From positions 8,707,386-8,771,385 of the forward strand of contig CM038471.1 of the NCBI GenBank assembly GCA_021464415.1: 64,000 bases of DNA. The letters run 5' to 3'. Origin of the DNA: Lonicera japonica (taxonomy: Eukaryota; Streptophyta; Magnoliopsida; Dipsacales; Caprifoliaceae). The position numbers were made by a program, and so were the translations under genes. The notes beneath the pieces are model-generated. The model did not search any database. It saw nothing but the letters and a program-made list of their open reading frames with translations, and was not told the DNA's origin. This document shows, one piece after another, positions 24,631 through 36,349 of the stretch (positions are counted from its first letter, which is position 1; each line of letters begins with the position of its first letter).

Positions 24631-25530
24631 GCATGTATTTACATCCACTGTGGCATAGGATTAGGTGGGTGACATCCCCGGTTTCATGCCCATTTGGATC
24701 GTACATGCTGATGGAGCCTCAAACAAGCAAGGTTCTGGTGCTGGTGTTTAGCAGATCACGTATGAAGGAGATGCTTTGGAAACGGCTCTGCGATTCCATT
24801 TTTGTGCAACAAATAATAAAGCGTAATATGAAGCCATTCTAGCAGGTGTAAGGATCGCCAAAGACTTGGGAGTAGATCAAATAGTGGTCTCCAATGATTC
24901 TTCAATTGTTGTAGGGCAGATCTTAGGTTCTAGTGCTTCAAATGAGGATCATTTGGCTACATACCTCCTTAAGGTCCAAAACATCACCAAGAAGTTCAAA
25001 AACTCAATCTTCATCCAGATTCATAGAGCTCAGAATAACAACACCGATATGCTAGCTAAATTGGTCTCATCAAACAGCCCTCTTGAAGGAACCCTTGTTG
25101 AAGAGCTCAAGCGAAAATCCATTGATGAAGAAGTTCAAGTGGCCCCAGTATAGATCTGCGAATGTTGGGTTGTTCACATCTATGAGTACTTGGATCATGG
25201 CACACTACCTGAAGACCATAACACCACAAGCAAAATCAAATACATTTCCAACAGATATATCATCAAGGAGTGGGTACTATACAAAAGAGGGTTCATGCTA
25301 CCTTTTTTAACCTGTTTACACCCTCACCAAGTTCAAGCCGTTCTGACAGAGGTTCACCAAGGTCTGTGTGGAGGCCACCCTGCTGCTAGATCTCTAGCAC
25401 TAAAAGTAGGGAGGCAGGGCTACTTTTGGCCCACCATGTTTGGCTTCTCTAAAAAAATAATAATAAAAATAAAGGAGAAGCATTATTATCAACAGGTGGC
25501 AGATTTTGTTCTTGCATCTGCGCCTCAGCA
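24631..25530 (+). pseudogene. Ty3/gypsy RNase H and integrase zinc-finger fragment
   Basis: The plus strand reads PIWIVHADGASNKQGSGAG, then ATNNKA with a stop before YEAILAG, then VSNDSSIVVGQI and IHRAQNNNTDMLAKL. This is the second RNase H domain common in Tat-lineage gypsy elements; DGASN, YEA and the ND in SNDS are the catalytic places. After a short gap come KYISNRYIIKEWVLYKRG and AVLTEVHQGLCGGH, then GYFWPTM, the zinc-binding start of integrase. Stops at about 24,751 and 24,819 and a frame change near 25,150 break the frame. There is no reverse transcriptase in front and no integrase core behind, so it is an internal fragment. Confidence 0.85.
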
Positions 25531-25985
25531 GTAAAGCAGGAGTGCTACCAAATCATCATAAGAGATGGGTGTACCACAAGGCACGAGCTTGTGCAGAGAT
25601 AACAGTAACCTCAGTTATAGAACTGATCTTATCAACATAATCTTCACTGGACCATGCACAGTCGCTGCATTTTAAAGGACATCAGTAGAAAACTCAAACA
25701 AGGTTTTGGGTAGATTTCGTCGGCCAATTAGGGGTTCTGTGCGGGTTGAGTGGTAATGTTAGGCGGCATTGCTATTTTTCCAATATATATATTACCAACT
25801 TTTATCAATTAATGAAGTATGGTATACCTGTTTTTCTTCTCTGTTTTCACTTCTTCGATTTCTTCCACTGCGACTGTTCATTGGCTACAAAGGCTACAGC
25901 ATTACGGCAGGCAGTGCATTCAATGGAGGAGGAGGGGATTAGTTGATTAATTTGGTTAGATGAAACTAATAGGCACTGGGAACAA
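25531..25985. other. Degenerate DNA beyond the gypsy fragment
   Basis: Weak traces such as WVDFVGQL near 25,705 could be integrase core, but nothing continuous can be read. No gene is supported. Confidence 0.3.
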
Positions 25986-25989
25986 TCCA

Positions 25990-26430
25990 AAGTCAGGCAT
26001 GATTCACCTTGCGACCTCCCAACAGCGACTCAACCAAAAACCTTGTTAGTTCCCAACGAGGGTCAGTCAACTGAGCAACATGTATAGGCAATTGGACAAC
26101 ATGGCCGAGGTCAAAAGAGACAAAGTTCTCCCTTCGCCGGGAAATAAAGGAGGTCCCCTTACCGGTGAAGTTCAAGATGCCCCACTTGATGTAAAGTCTC
26201 TTTTGCTTCCACCCCTCATAAGGTGGTGACCCTGAGTCTCTAGGAGAAGTGGCAGCGTAAAATATCCAGAACTTTTATGGGAGGAGCTGGCTCATCATAC
26301 GGGTCAATGAACCTAGGAGGAGGGGTATTGCAGAAGTCTTCAACAGAGGAAGAAGATTGTTGTTTGTCTACCACATTATTGCGAAAGGATTAGCATCTTT
26401 CACAAAACGATGACGGCAAAGGGAGAAAAG
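25990..26430 (-). pseudogene. Unrecognised degenerate coding stretch
   Basis: The minus strand has two adjacent open stretches that join with a one-frame shift near 26,245: NNVVDKQQSSSSVEDF..TPPPRF..PYDEPAPP, then SPRDSGSPPYEGWKQKRL and YIKWGILNFTGKGTSF. The composition (Ser/Pro-rich, then mixed) looks protein-coding rather than random. I do not recognise the family. It lies just downstream, on the same strand, of the coiled-coil exons at 26.4-27.4 kb and could be the end of the same gene. Confidence 0.35.
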
Positions 26431-26504
26431 TTGCTCATTCTCTTTTTGTGGGGGTACAAAAATGATAGAAGCTAGTGAAATTTTCAAAACTAGCACAGTT
26501 TTTG

Positions 26505-27379
26505 TCAGCATTCTTCTGGGCTTTACCGCTCCTCCTTTGGAACAAGCGCCTCCTTTCAAGAAGCTGATTCTCTTTCCTTGGTTTCATTATATTCTGTTTC
26601 AGTATTTCAACGCTCCTGCTTGTACTCATATCTCTCTGCTGTTCAACCACTTTTGTTTTGCTTATCAACACTGCAATATATACATATACATGCACCGACT
26701 CAATTGCCCAACCTTTCTTAGTAAATTTATTTAAAAGAAAATATATAATAGAAACATCCAGTTAGAAATAGCGACTTCCATCCAAAGAAACTATATATCC
26801 TAAAGAAGAATGAATTTTCGATCAATGTTTGAAGCATATATATACATAAAGTACTCACATTCCCTTTCAATGCGTTGGAGCTTCTTGTTTAGCTCATTTT
26901 TCTCTTCCTGTTCAATTGAGATATAATCCTTCAAATCCTGTATCTCAAACTCATCTGTCAACAAGAAAACAATAACAAATAATCAGGAGTACTCAACGCC
27001 AAGTTTCAATAGAATTGAACATTGTAATATAGTATTCATATGAGTGGATATAAAATACTCGCTCCTTCCTAAGTTGAGACTCATATTTTCCACTTTAGGA
27101 CGTCCGGAACTGAGAGTCACTGTCCCTTTTCTAGACATAATCACGGACCAAATGTCATGATTGTATATAAGTTTTATTCTTAACCACTAACGATGTCGGA
27201 ACTAGTATTTTTCTTAGAATATGTGCAAGTCAAAAATAAATTTTCTGGGCAATTACATGTGTAAATGAAACATTTGTTGTAATAAGAGAGAAATAACTTA
27301 CATTTTCTTTTTTGATATGTTCATCGGTCATTCTCTTGAGTTCCTCATTCAAGTTTTTGCAATTGGTACGACGTTCAAT
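26505..27379 (-). pseudogene. Coiled-coil gene exons of unknown family
   Basis: Three exon-like pieces on the minus strand have good splice sites: 27,379-27,302 (CAG acceptor, GAAAAT|GTAAGT), 26,954-26,859 (GACAG acceptor, AAT|GTGAGT) and 26,670 to about 26,510 (TGCAG acceptor, possible GCG|GTAAAG donor). They encode heptad-rich sequence: NLNEELKRMTDEHIKKEN, then LKDYISIEQEEKNELNKKL, then VEILKQNIMKPRKENQLLE. Pieces 2 and 3 join in phase; pieces 1 and 2 do not, so an exon is missing or the gene is broken. A copy of piece 1 with its intron sits at 38,420-38,720 next to the broken TIR exon. The pattern is loosely like the K region of MADS proteins, but no MADS domain is present. Confidence 0.4.
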
Positions 27380-28978
27380 CTGTTATCTCATTAAAATAAT
27401 TCAGACATTAACTGAAGAAAATCAGAATTTTTAATATACAAGGTATAGCTAACATTATTCGCTATTAATCTGGTGAAGACCATATACAGCTGTACAAGTT
27501 TAGAGATAAAACTGGAATCTCTTTAAAACCGCAACCATCCCCCCACCCTCTCGAGCTTTGAAATGGGTATATAGATAGAATGGGACGAAATAAGGTTTGT
27601 TTGGGGGTCTTATTCCAAAGCAGATCTAGGTTAAAAGCTCAAATACAGGTCACCATATCGCCTAGCACATCGATCTAGCACTTTTGGGCATTGATGCACT
27701 GCAGTCCAGTGGTTGCACCAGCTCCTGGAGCTGGGCACACCGATGTAGCACACCTGGTGCATCGACACGCTCACAAGCGAGCTACCCCATTTTTCAAATG
27801 TTGCATTGATCCCCGAAACTTCTAAATCCCGACTCGGGCCAAACACGGAACTTCACAAATGCGTCAATATATAGCTAGTTATTTTTTTATTTGTACATTT
27901 ACAAGAATAAAACAAATTAAATAAAATGAAGAATTATCTTAGCATCACATATGTGATAAAAAAAATTTCTTAGCATCATATGTAGTTGATTCAATAATAA
28001 GGGCACACATTAATGATTTTTTTTTCTTTTTTTCAAGATGATCACACCATGCAATTAATAAGGAACATATTCTTATAAAAATCCTTTCTTTTTGCATCGT
28101 AGTATACCTAACGTGTGCCCTTAGAGTATATATATTAACATCTTCCATTTTCTTATACATAATTTAGTTCGTTCGGTTTGGTTTTCTCGTTTTCAGTTTC
28201 GGTTTTTTCTCAGTTCGGGGTTTTACGGATCGGTTTTACAGCAGGTTTTCGGATTAACCTTAACACCCCTAAGTGACGCAAACGGTGGTTCAATTGGACA
28301 AGAGACAACGAATCAACGAGCTTAACTAACAAAATACAACCCAAATAAAAAATTCACTACCCAAACCAGAAATTAAGCAAATAAACAAGGATTAGGAATT
28401 AACTAACAAGTAAATTATATGTTCACAATTGGTGTATTTGAAGAGTGATATCACTTTAAAGCATGTCCATTTACTCAGAATTGTAGATATATATTACTTT
28501 TATATATACAAGTGATTGATAGATAGGGTTTAAGAAGAGGACAATGATGGGGTTCAAACCTTAACATCTAGTGTGAATATGCACGCTTTTGCAACAAATA
28601 TTATGGATTGATAGATATCCATTCTAATTTGTCGGAGCAAATTTAGTTTTTGCCAAAACATGTGCCAAAACGAAAGATTTAGAAATGAAAATATGGCTTT
28701 TGACAAATCGCAGTAAATCTACAAAATCGCATAGTAGAATTAATTAAGCTGCTTCTTTTTTTCAAAAAAAGGAAAGTTGTACTTAAGTAAATGAAAGAAA
28801 AAAGAGGTAAAACTTGAGACAAAATACATAAATGAATAAAAAACTTGTAAGAGATGGAAGGAAGCATTAAATGTAGCTAGGGAAGAAAATTAAGGAGCTA
28901 GTAAAAGTTACCAACTTAATATAAAATAGAGAAGGCAGCGGCACTTCTTCTTCTTCAGCATACTCCATCGTGGCATCG
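27380..28978. other. Spacer between coiled-coil exons and TNL copy 2
   Basis: 27,380-27,600 is shared with 38,480-38,705. 27,610-27,850 is a more GC-rich patch of unknown origin. The remainder is AT-rich. No gene was found. Confidence 0.4.
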
Positions 28979-30057
28979 TCATCTCATTGGATAGTTTGGT
29001 TCAGATGCATCATCATCATCATGGTCGTCGTCCTTGAATACTAGACGTACACCCCACTTTTTCACCAACACCGTGTCTGCGCTTAACGATCTAATACCAA
29101 CCTCAATTCTGTAGCCCATAATCGTATGCTCCAGGCCAGTAATGTTGTCTGTTTCCCTAAGGTAAATTGCATTTGTATGTATTGAGTGGTAATGACTGGG
29201 CTCCATGAATGATAACTCCACTCCAACATCCATAATTGGGCCGTCATGTCACAGGCCCGACCAGCGTAAATTCATACGATGGTGTGTTTCGCCTGCGCCG
29301 CCGAAAGAGAAGATACATTGTTTGACTTTATTTATCACTTCCAAAATGGCAAAAAGGCTATACCCCTTGAATTTAGGATTGAAATACCAATTCTGAGGAA
29401 GCTTCAATGAAACAGAATGCCCCGTAAAAAGTGTGATTGCAGAACCACTCTGGAATAGCTCTTCCTGGGAGTATGATGTTTTCAGGGGTACCAGTGAAGC
29501 TCCTCATGGTTACCTGCACGTACAAAGATAATACAGTGAAGCCTTTCAATCAGTAAAACACTATGCATATACATATATATATATATATATTATTTGTATA
29601 CTCACACCAAAAATATATATATATGTGTTCATATAGAAGTTAATTGAGAACCTGAAGCTTTTGCTGCCATAATGTACTAGCTACAATCTCATTCTTTCCA
29701 TAATCGAGCAATTTCCTGCAATTTTGGAACCAAACATACTCTATTTTGCACACGGCCAATTGATCCGCAGAGACTCTCAATGATACACAGTCATTTGCAA
29801 ACAATCTATTTAGTCTCAACGGAAGCTCCGACAATTCTTGAAGCATTTTGCAACGATTCAACCCAAGGTGTGCAAGTTGAGAAAGTTGATTGAGGCTTGG
29901 TAGATTGTCAAAATTGTTTCCTCCAAGATGCAACTCTTTCAAAGAGAACAATGACCCAAGATCACCGGGGATCACTCCCTCCAACAAAATGCAATCAGTG
30001 AGATCTAGCAGTGTTAACGAAGTTAAACCCCAAATTGGAGGCAAAACCAAACTCCAT
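28979..30057 (-). pseudogene. TNL copy 2: 3' end only (last LRRs and C-JID)
   Basis: This is a close relative of exons 4-5 of the intact TNL gene. 30,057-29,652 carries the last LRRs (PPIWGL, SLNQLSQLAH, FANDCVSL, WFQNCRKLL) and keeps the CAG|GTTCTC donor. 29,513-28,979 carries the C-JID (ILPGRAIPEWFCNHTF...KKWGVRLVFKDDD). It has an extra T in the run after FCNHT (near 29,431), which shifts the frame, and a CGA-to-TGA stop at the residue before HDG (near 29,249). The acidic tail is shorter than in the intact gene. NB-ARC and the first two thirds of the LRR exon are absent; at 30,057 the sequence passes into a LINE. Confidence 0.85.
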
Positions 30058-31593
30058 AGCCACTTCCCCAATAAAGCCTCATTTCTTTTAACCAAATTAC
30101 CAATGCCAAGGTCGCCCCTTTCCTTGCTTTTTGAAACAGTTTTCCAGTCAACCAAATGTTCTCCCTTTCCTTTATCCATCCCCTCCCACAAAAAATTTCT
30201 CATTAACTTCTCGATAGTCTTAGCTATCGCAACCGGTACCTCAAAAATTGACAAAAAATAAATTGGGAGACTATCGAGAACCAATCGAATAAGGGTTAAC
30301 TTTCCCCCTCTTGATATACACGCCTTGTACCACCCTTTAAGACGCTTCCCAATTTTTTCAACAATTGGATTCCAAAAACTAGCTTTCCTCGGATTATCAC
30401 CTAACGGAAGCCCTAAATAGGACATAGGCCAACAGCCCGTACTACACCCAATTCTCTCAGCCAACGTCCGCATATCATCTTCCTCCACATTGATACCTAC
30501 AATCTCTATCTTTGACATATTAATCTTCAGTCCCGAAGCATACCCAAAAATGTCTAAAATTCCCATCAAATTACCAATCTTTTCCTCATTTTTTGAAAGG
30601 AAAAAGATGGAATCGTCGGCAAATTGCAAGTGTGACAAACTTACACTTTCTGTCCCGATTGATAACCCTTCGATTAATCCTCTAACCTTCGCCCTCTCCA
30701 CTAAGATATTTAAAACATCCGACACTAAGACAAAAATGAAAGGAGATAGCGGATGGATCCCTTTGCCTTAACCCTCTTGACGCTTTAAAATTACCTCTTG
30801 GTTTCCCGTTCATCATAGTGGAAAAATTGACCGAGGATAGACAATCTTTAATCCACTTTCTCCACTTTTCCCCGAAACCCTTCTTCTGAAGAACATGGTC
30901 AACAAAGTCCCACTCGATGTGGTCATATGCCTTCTCGAAATCAATTTTCAACACGACACCTTTTTTCTTTTCTCTGTACTCTTCCACACCTTCGTTAGCT
31001 ATAAGTGCTAAGTCTAGAATTTGTCTCCCCTTCACAAAGGCTCCTTGAGACGTTCCAATTGTTTCACCCAAAATCTCCCTTAACCTCAATAACAAAACCT
31101 TCGCCAGAACTTTGTAAAGACTAATTGTTAAGCTTATTGGTCGGAAATCCTTCAATTTAAGTGACACTATCTTCTTCGGAATAAGGCAAATATATGTGGA
31201 ATTGGTGCATGCATTGACCACACCCTTCTCGTAGAATTCTCTCAAAACCTTCATTACATCGTCTTTCAAAACTTCCCATTCCTTCTTAAAACCTACCCGC
31301 GTGTACCCGTCTAAACCCAGCATTTTATTACCTTCACATGAATCAATGGCCGCTTTCACTTCATCTACTTCAAATGGCCTCTCAAGCCACAGCTTACTTT
31401 CCGTACTAATGGGATTCCATTCTAAGCCTTCAAACCTCACTTTAGCTTTGTCTTCTCTTGTGTACAATTTTTTAAAGAAGCTTATCAACTCACTTTCTAT
31501 CTCAGATTCCTCATTCACCATCGACCCATCCTCCCCTTTTAACTTACTTATGAACTTATTCACTTTTCTTTGATTGACTATTCGATGGAACAA
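30058..31593 (-). pseudogene. LINE A: reverse transcriptase domain
   Basis: Motifs in order: LKDFRPISL, QGAFVKGRQILD, KIDFEKAYDHIEW, SRGLRQRDP, then after a frame change near 30,768 LQFADDSIFF (catalytic FADD), SYLGLPLGDNPRKASFW, SRGGKLTLIR and PIYFLSIFEVP. The frame ends at LLGKWLW, where it reads on without a stop into LRR codons. The family's usual C-terminus is not present on this piece. Confidence 0.9.
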
Positions 31594-31608
31594 ATTTGAA
31601 TTGGCATC

Positions 31609-32669
31609 CTACTCGGTAACTCCTTTAACTTTGGCTTTTTGATTCCATGAAACTTCCTCTTTCAACAACATTTCATCGAAATCTGATTTCAACTTCAATC
31701 TTTCGGTCTTCTTATCCTCTCTAATTGTCCCCATAGCTTCTTCTGCATCAATTTCCTTAATGCGGCAAGAAAGTTGCTTCTTTATTCTAACATTCCCAAA
31801 AGTCTCAAAATTCCATTGCTCTATTTTGTGTTTTACCCTCTTCAGCTTCTCCATAAATTTGAAACCCTCCCACCCATGACCCGAACTATCTAGCCACCAT
31901 TCCTTGAATTTCACCACAAAATCGCGATCGCTCAACCACATGTTCTCGAAGCAGAACGAAGTAGTACTCCATTTAAACGGACTCAAATCAAGGAGCAAAG
32001 GAAAGTGATTAGATGTTAATCGAACCGCCATAGCTTGCCTTGCGATTGTCATCTCTTCCCATCCAGCCGAGAACATAAATCTATCAATCCTCGTATGAAT
32101 TGTGCCATTTGTCCAAGTAAATGCTGCATTACTAATACCCGGGTCAATCAAATCCGAGTTCTTGATAAATTCATCAAAACACCTCATGCTTCTAGTCCAC
32201 CTCCCTTCAACCCCACCTTTTTTCTCCAATGGATATCTAATAGTACTGAAATCTCCACCAAGGCACCACTTGCTACCACACAGTCCAAATAAACTTGCTA
32301 ATTCCTCCCAAAAAGCACTCCTTTCTCTGTATTCACACGACCATAGATACCAGTAAACCACCAGCTTTAACCCTGCTTTGGTTTTAACTTAATAGAAATA
32401 GTATAACTTCCTTCTATAGATTCTTCACACAACACCACCCTCACATCCCAGATTATAATTACTCCACCAGATCTGCCTTCCGAAGGAATATAAGCCCAAT
32501 CTTTGAATCCGATACCCCACACCGCATTAATTGTTTCCCACGTGATTACCCTCCTCTTTGTTTCCTGTAAAACTAGAATATCTGGCCTCTCTCTCACTAC
32601 TACTTCCTTGATACTTCTCTTCTTCTCTCTGCCTCCCAATCCCCTAACATTCCAAGACATAATCTTCAT
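31609..32669 (-). pseudogene. LINE A: AP-type endonuclease domain
   Basis: It starts KIMSWNVRGLGG, with LVLQETK (catalytic Glu) after it, then a stop near 32,364. It continues with WCLGGDFSTIR, AFTWTNG, RIDRFMFS and LTSNHFPLLLD. The usual GDFN is GDFS and the usual SDH near the end is SNH, so two catalytic positions appear changed. It would nick target DNA for target-primed reverse transcription. As it stands it is broken. Confidence 0.85.
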
Positions 32670-33642
32670 CGAGAACCTTTTACACCCTTTTTGACTAAGC
32701 TACCTTCACCCTGTTTCTCGTAATTCACTTCGCACTTCAAATTTTGTAGCTCTATAACCCCTTTCTTTCCTGACTTCTTGCCTTTCTTCTTGTTACCATT
32801 TTCTGAACTACTAGCAACAATCATGTTGACCACCATCTCCCCTAATAACTTACTGAATTTCGACATCTCTACATCATTTAGCCCCACCCAATCCTTGTTA
32901 TTGCCTAACTCCCTACAAGCCATCCTTTTAGAATTGCCTGATTTGCTAAAATGCTTATCTCTTATTACGACGTTCACTGGTGTATCGATATCTTCTGATT
33001 CCAAACAGATTGATGAACACCCTGCTCGCTGCCTCCCTTATCCGCCTCTATTTGCTCATTATTAGCTACTGGATCCTTACAAGCTGTTGATATAATTGCC
33101 CCCGTGCCCCCATAATCTGTCTCAAAAAACTCAAAGCTGATTCTTGGAAGTACCTTTTGAATGGCAGTACTATGATGCGTTACATCCCCTGATCTTGCTA
33201 CACAAACAGCATTGTTTTCCTCCACTGATGCTAATGAAATACCCGTATTTATCACCCTCTAACTTTTGTAAAACATGATCATAGTTAACTTACTCAACCT
33301 CCTATCCACCCTTATGTCACCTATGAGAACCGAAAGAAAATTACCAAGTCTGAATGTGCAACCCCAAACTTGATCGTAACTAACTTGAAATCACCGACTA
33401 CTCGATTGCTCATCCCTTCTTGCTATGTAATTACTAATATTGTTGCCTGTGTAACCTACGTTAAACAATCTCGTCAAGCTTTCTTCATCATCTTCAAAAT
33501 ATACAAAACTAGCTTGATCTTCTATTTTTTCACCATCGGAACTTTCATTGTATAAGGTGCCTTCTTCATCACAATCTAGATCATCATCCTCAAATTGCAA
33601 ATTGGCTTTGCCAAACGAATAAATGCTATCTTCACCCCACAC
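32666..33642 (-). pseudogene. LINE A: region in front of the endonuclease
   Basis: Several minus-strand frames (33,642-33,391; 33,255-32,974; 33,004-32,666) make an acidic, then a Lys/Gly-rich stretch (KKKGKKSGKKGVIELQNLKC) that runs up to the endonuclease start. This is typical of the low-complexity linker after the gag-like part of plant LINEs. No RNA-binding domain or zinc knuckle is recognisable, and the joins need frame changes. Confidence 0.5.
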
Positions 33643-33649
33643 AAATAAA

Positions 33650-34732
33650 TGTTATCTTGACCCTAATTGAAACAAAAGAGACTCAATTTTATCAAATAAT
33701 TTTGCCACCCAAATTAACCTTGCATATAACAATATCCCAAACTTCCCCGACTGATCTTTCTTTATCTTCAAAGATGCGATTATTTCTCTCCAACCAAATC
33801 TTCCATGCGAATGCTAACACCAAAAAATGCCAAATATTTTTGCTCTTCTTAGAATTTTTTTCCCAAAAACCAGCGATTAACCACCCACTCGGCCCATGTT
33901 TTGTTTATAGCCCCAATAATACGAAACAATGCTCTTAACTTCTGCCAAAGAGCACCAGCAAAAGGGCAATGGAGCAGCAGGTGATCATTTGATTCGCTGT
34001 CCTTTTTGCGCATGACACATATAGATGGGGATAGCGACCAAAAAGGCCTACGCCTTTGACGTACATCAAATTTGCTCAGTTTGCCTAAAGATGCGAGCCA
34101 TGCAAAGACTCTAATTTTTGTCTGTACACCGCTGCTCCAAATCAACTTATACTGTTGAAAATCTGGTTCATCGTTTTCATTGCATAAAATTTCAAAGAAA
34201 GATTTGCAAGAGAAAATTCCAGACTTCTCCCCTTTACATACCCGTTTATCCTTCCATACATGTCTACTTCCTAGTCGTTTAAATTTCTTTGGAACTGCAA
34301 ATTCCAAATGGCTGTTCTATTCTCACTCCATTCCACAAATTCACTAACCGTAACTCCCTTATTTCTAGCAATTCTGAACAATCCATCAAAGTGTTCTTTT
34401 AGATGGACTTGACCAACCCATACATCTTCTTAAAATCGAGCTCGTTGGCCATTGCCCACACTAAGGCATGAATTACTTGAGAATTTGTACCAGCCTTGCA
34501 TAATGGCCCTGCATTGGGCCCTAAAAGTGATGTTAACGTTGCATGAAGGGTCCCAGCCATTGCTACGGAAGCCATACTTGCTTGCGATTACCCGGCACCA
34601 AAATGAGTCTCTTTCGAACGAAAAACGCCACATCCATTACCCCAATAGTGCCGAGTTCCCTTTCCCAAAGTTCCCGACCCCAATCCCACCTTTTACTTTT
34701 GGTTTTGCGGCTATATCCCACTTAACCTTTTA
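33650..34732 (-). mobile_element. LINE B: 5'-truncated LINE C-terminal piece
   Basis: The minus strand begins at about 34,728 with KVKWDIAAKPK...GIGVGNFGKGNSALLG, a stop, then RFSFERDSFWCRVIASKYG, and NDHLLLHCPFAGALWQKL (zf-RVT), ending with WKIWLERNNRIFEDK near 33,770. The first 35 codons match the last 35 of LINE A at protein level but with many changes, so it is a different copy or subfamily. A stop at about 34,640 and frame shifts near 34,420 and 33,849 break it. The left end is 5'-truncated at repeat sequence; no poly-A tail separates it from LINE A. Confidence 0.8.
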
Positions 34733-36300
34733 TTGAGTAGATTTAACTGCCAAATATACTGGCTATTGCGGACTGAGCGCAATAAGAAACTCAGGAATAC
34801 AAGTCGATCGATTATTTGACCCCACAAATTAGAAAATATGAAAAGATAATTGAGAAAATAAACTACATTAGCAAAATCAATGAAGCTAGAATCTGAGAAA
34901 GAATGCATAGCATTGTGGCATGGACCTGTTTAAATCTTATTCACATTTAGTTTCTTAAAGAACATAAAATCTACAACCACTGAACGGCATTTTAATCAAA
35001 AATATAGATTTACCTCTGAAGTTCGAATGCCAACTGCCTACCGAATACATAAGACTTCTCAACATAAGCAAGTCGAGTTTTTTAGAAGAAAACTTGACAG
35101 CTAGGTAGTTCGATCCATAAATTTACCTACAAATTTAGGGAAACTAATAACACTAGAGGATAGAAAATTCCTTCATACTTTGTAATGCCGGATGTTGATC
35201 AGCCTCCATAAACAGGATCAATAATAGATTGAAGCTCAGTCATAAGGGGAAAATAAAGGACAAATTGCATATAATTAACTATTGGTAATAAAATTGATTA
35301 AGTTAAAGCCTCATGTTATTGAATTAAGAAATAAAAACCTCAAATTCAAAGAATCCAAAAAATTTCCAACAAAAAGGATATAAGCTTTAAGATTTCAAAC
35401 AATGAAAAGTAAAAACCCAATGGTTCCAATCTGTTTTAGCTAGGGTTCTTAACTTACAAAAAGCAGAGAGTATCTACCTCTTGTCAACTGTTGTGTTTGG
35501 CATCTATAATAGTGTGTTCACTGCATTGCCTAAGGTTGGTGTCAATGAGAGATTGATGCCCAAGGTTGGCATCAATGAGAGATTGATGCCTAAGGTTGGT
35601 TCTGGCTATAGAAGAGAATAATGAAATAGAAGTAACCTTGGCACTCGTCACACACACTAACAAAAGATTTTAAAGTTACTTTTCTTAGAAATTTAATCAA
35701 ACACCATTTAGGCACTATGCATTCCAAAAAAACTATTATATCTCTTACCTCTAGAAACGATCATTTGCCATAAACTGTAATACACCTTGTTTATTTAAGG
35801 AATTTTATTAAACAACTGGTATACATCCAACATAAACATGGCAATCCACTACAAACAGAGGCTTAGTAATGAGAGCATCTAGTTAATTAATACTAACTTA
35901 AAAGTGATGAAACATTAGGAAGACAAATAAAGGAGATCAAATCTCAATAGGATTTAAAATAATAAAAAAAATAGTTATCTAGAGCAGCAAGAGAAAAGGT
36001 AGAACCATAAGAGTATAATAATAGATGTTGAAGTAGCTAACCAAACTCCCAACTTCAAATAATTCTTTGAAGCTAGTGCAACCTCTTTGAAGCCTTCCTC
36101 CCCTGCTGTATACAAACAAACCAACCATGAGAAATTTGGGGTTGTTCTATCAAAATTGGTACAACTTTACAGATCTGAATACATCCATGGTTTTAAATCC
36201 TAGACAAAATAAATAAAAGACTGCATACATACAATGAGATCTAGAGAGAAAGGGGCGGGGGGGGGGGGGGGGTACTTCTACAGGACACGCGAGACATCCA
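34732..36300. repeat. Local repeat unit R1 (partial)
   Basis: Non-coding. It is similar along its length to 36,955-38,290 (R2) and 40,145-41,170 (R3). Its left half, as seen in R2 and R3, is replaced by the LINE block. It includes a minisatellite at 35,518-35,605 (three 30-bp units) and ends with a truncated copy of the TNL upstream repeat (36,040-36,260), followed by a run of about 17 G at 36,256-36,272. Confidence 0.8.
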
Positions 36301-36349
36301 GGAGACTAATTCGAGGGCTTCATTTTCCTAAGCTTCTCCCTAACATGTA

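Larger units (their letters stand above)
30058..33650 (-). mobile_element. LINE A: non-LTR retrotransposon lacking its 3' end
   Basis: Minus-strand order is linker/ORF1-like region, AP endonuclease, reverse transcriptase, as in plant L1-type LINEs. Coding is broken by a stop near 32,364 and frame changes near 31,600 and 30,768. The element stops abruptly at 30,058, in the segment NEALLGKWLW that normally leads into the C-terminal region. The C-terminal zf-RVT part and any poly-A tail are missing. Losing the 3' end is unusual, because LINE insertion normally truncates the 5' end; later deletion or recombination is likely. Confidence 0.85.

Noticed and set aside
30058..34732. A single intact LINE that was circularly permuted
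   Set aside because: The 35 overlapping codons of the two pieces differ at about half of the positions, so two different LINE copies are more likely.
36256..36272. Poly-G run as a functional G-quadruplex
   Set aside because: A single homopolymer run in decayed repeat DNA; it may even be a sequencing artefact. Nothing supports a role.
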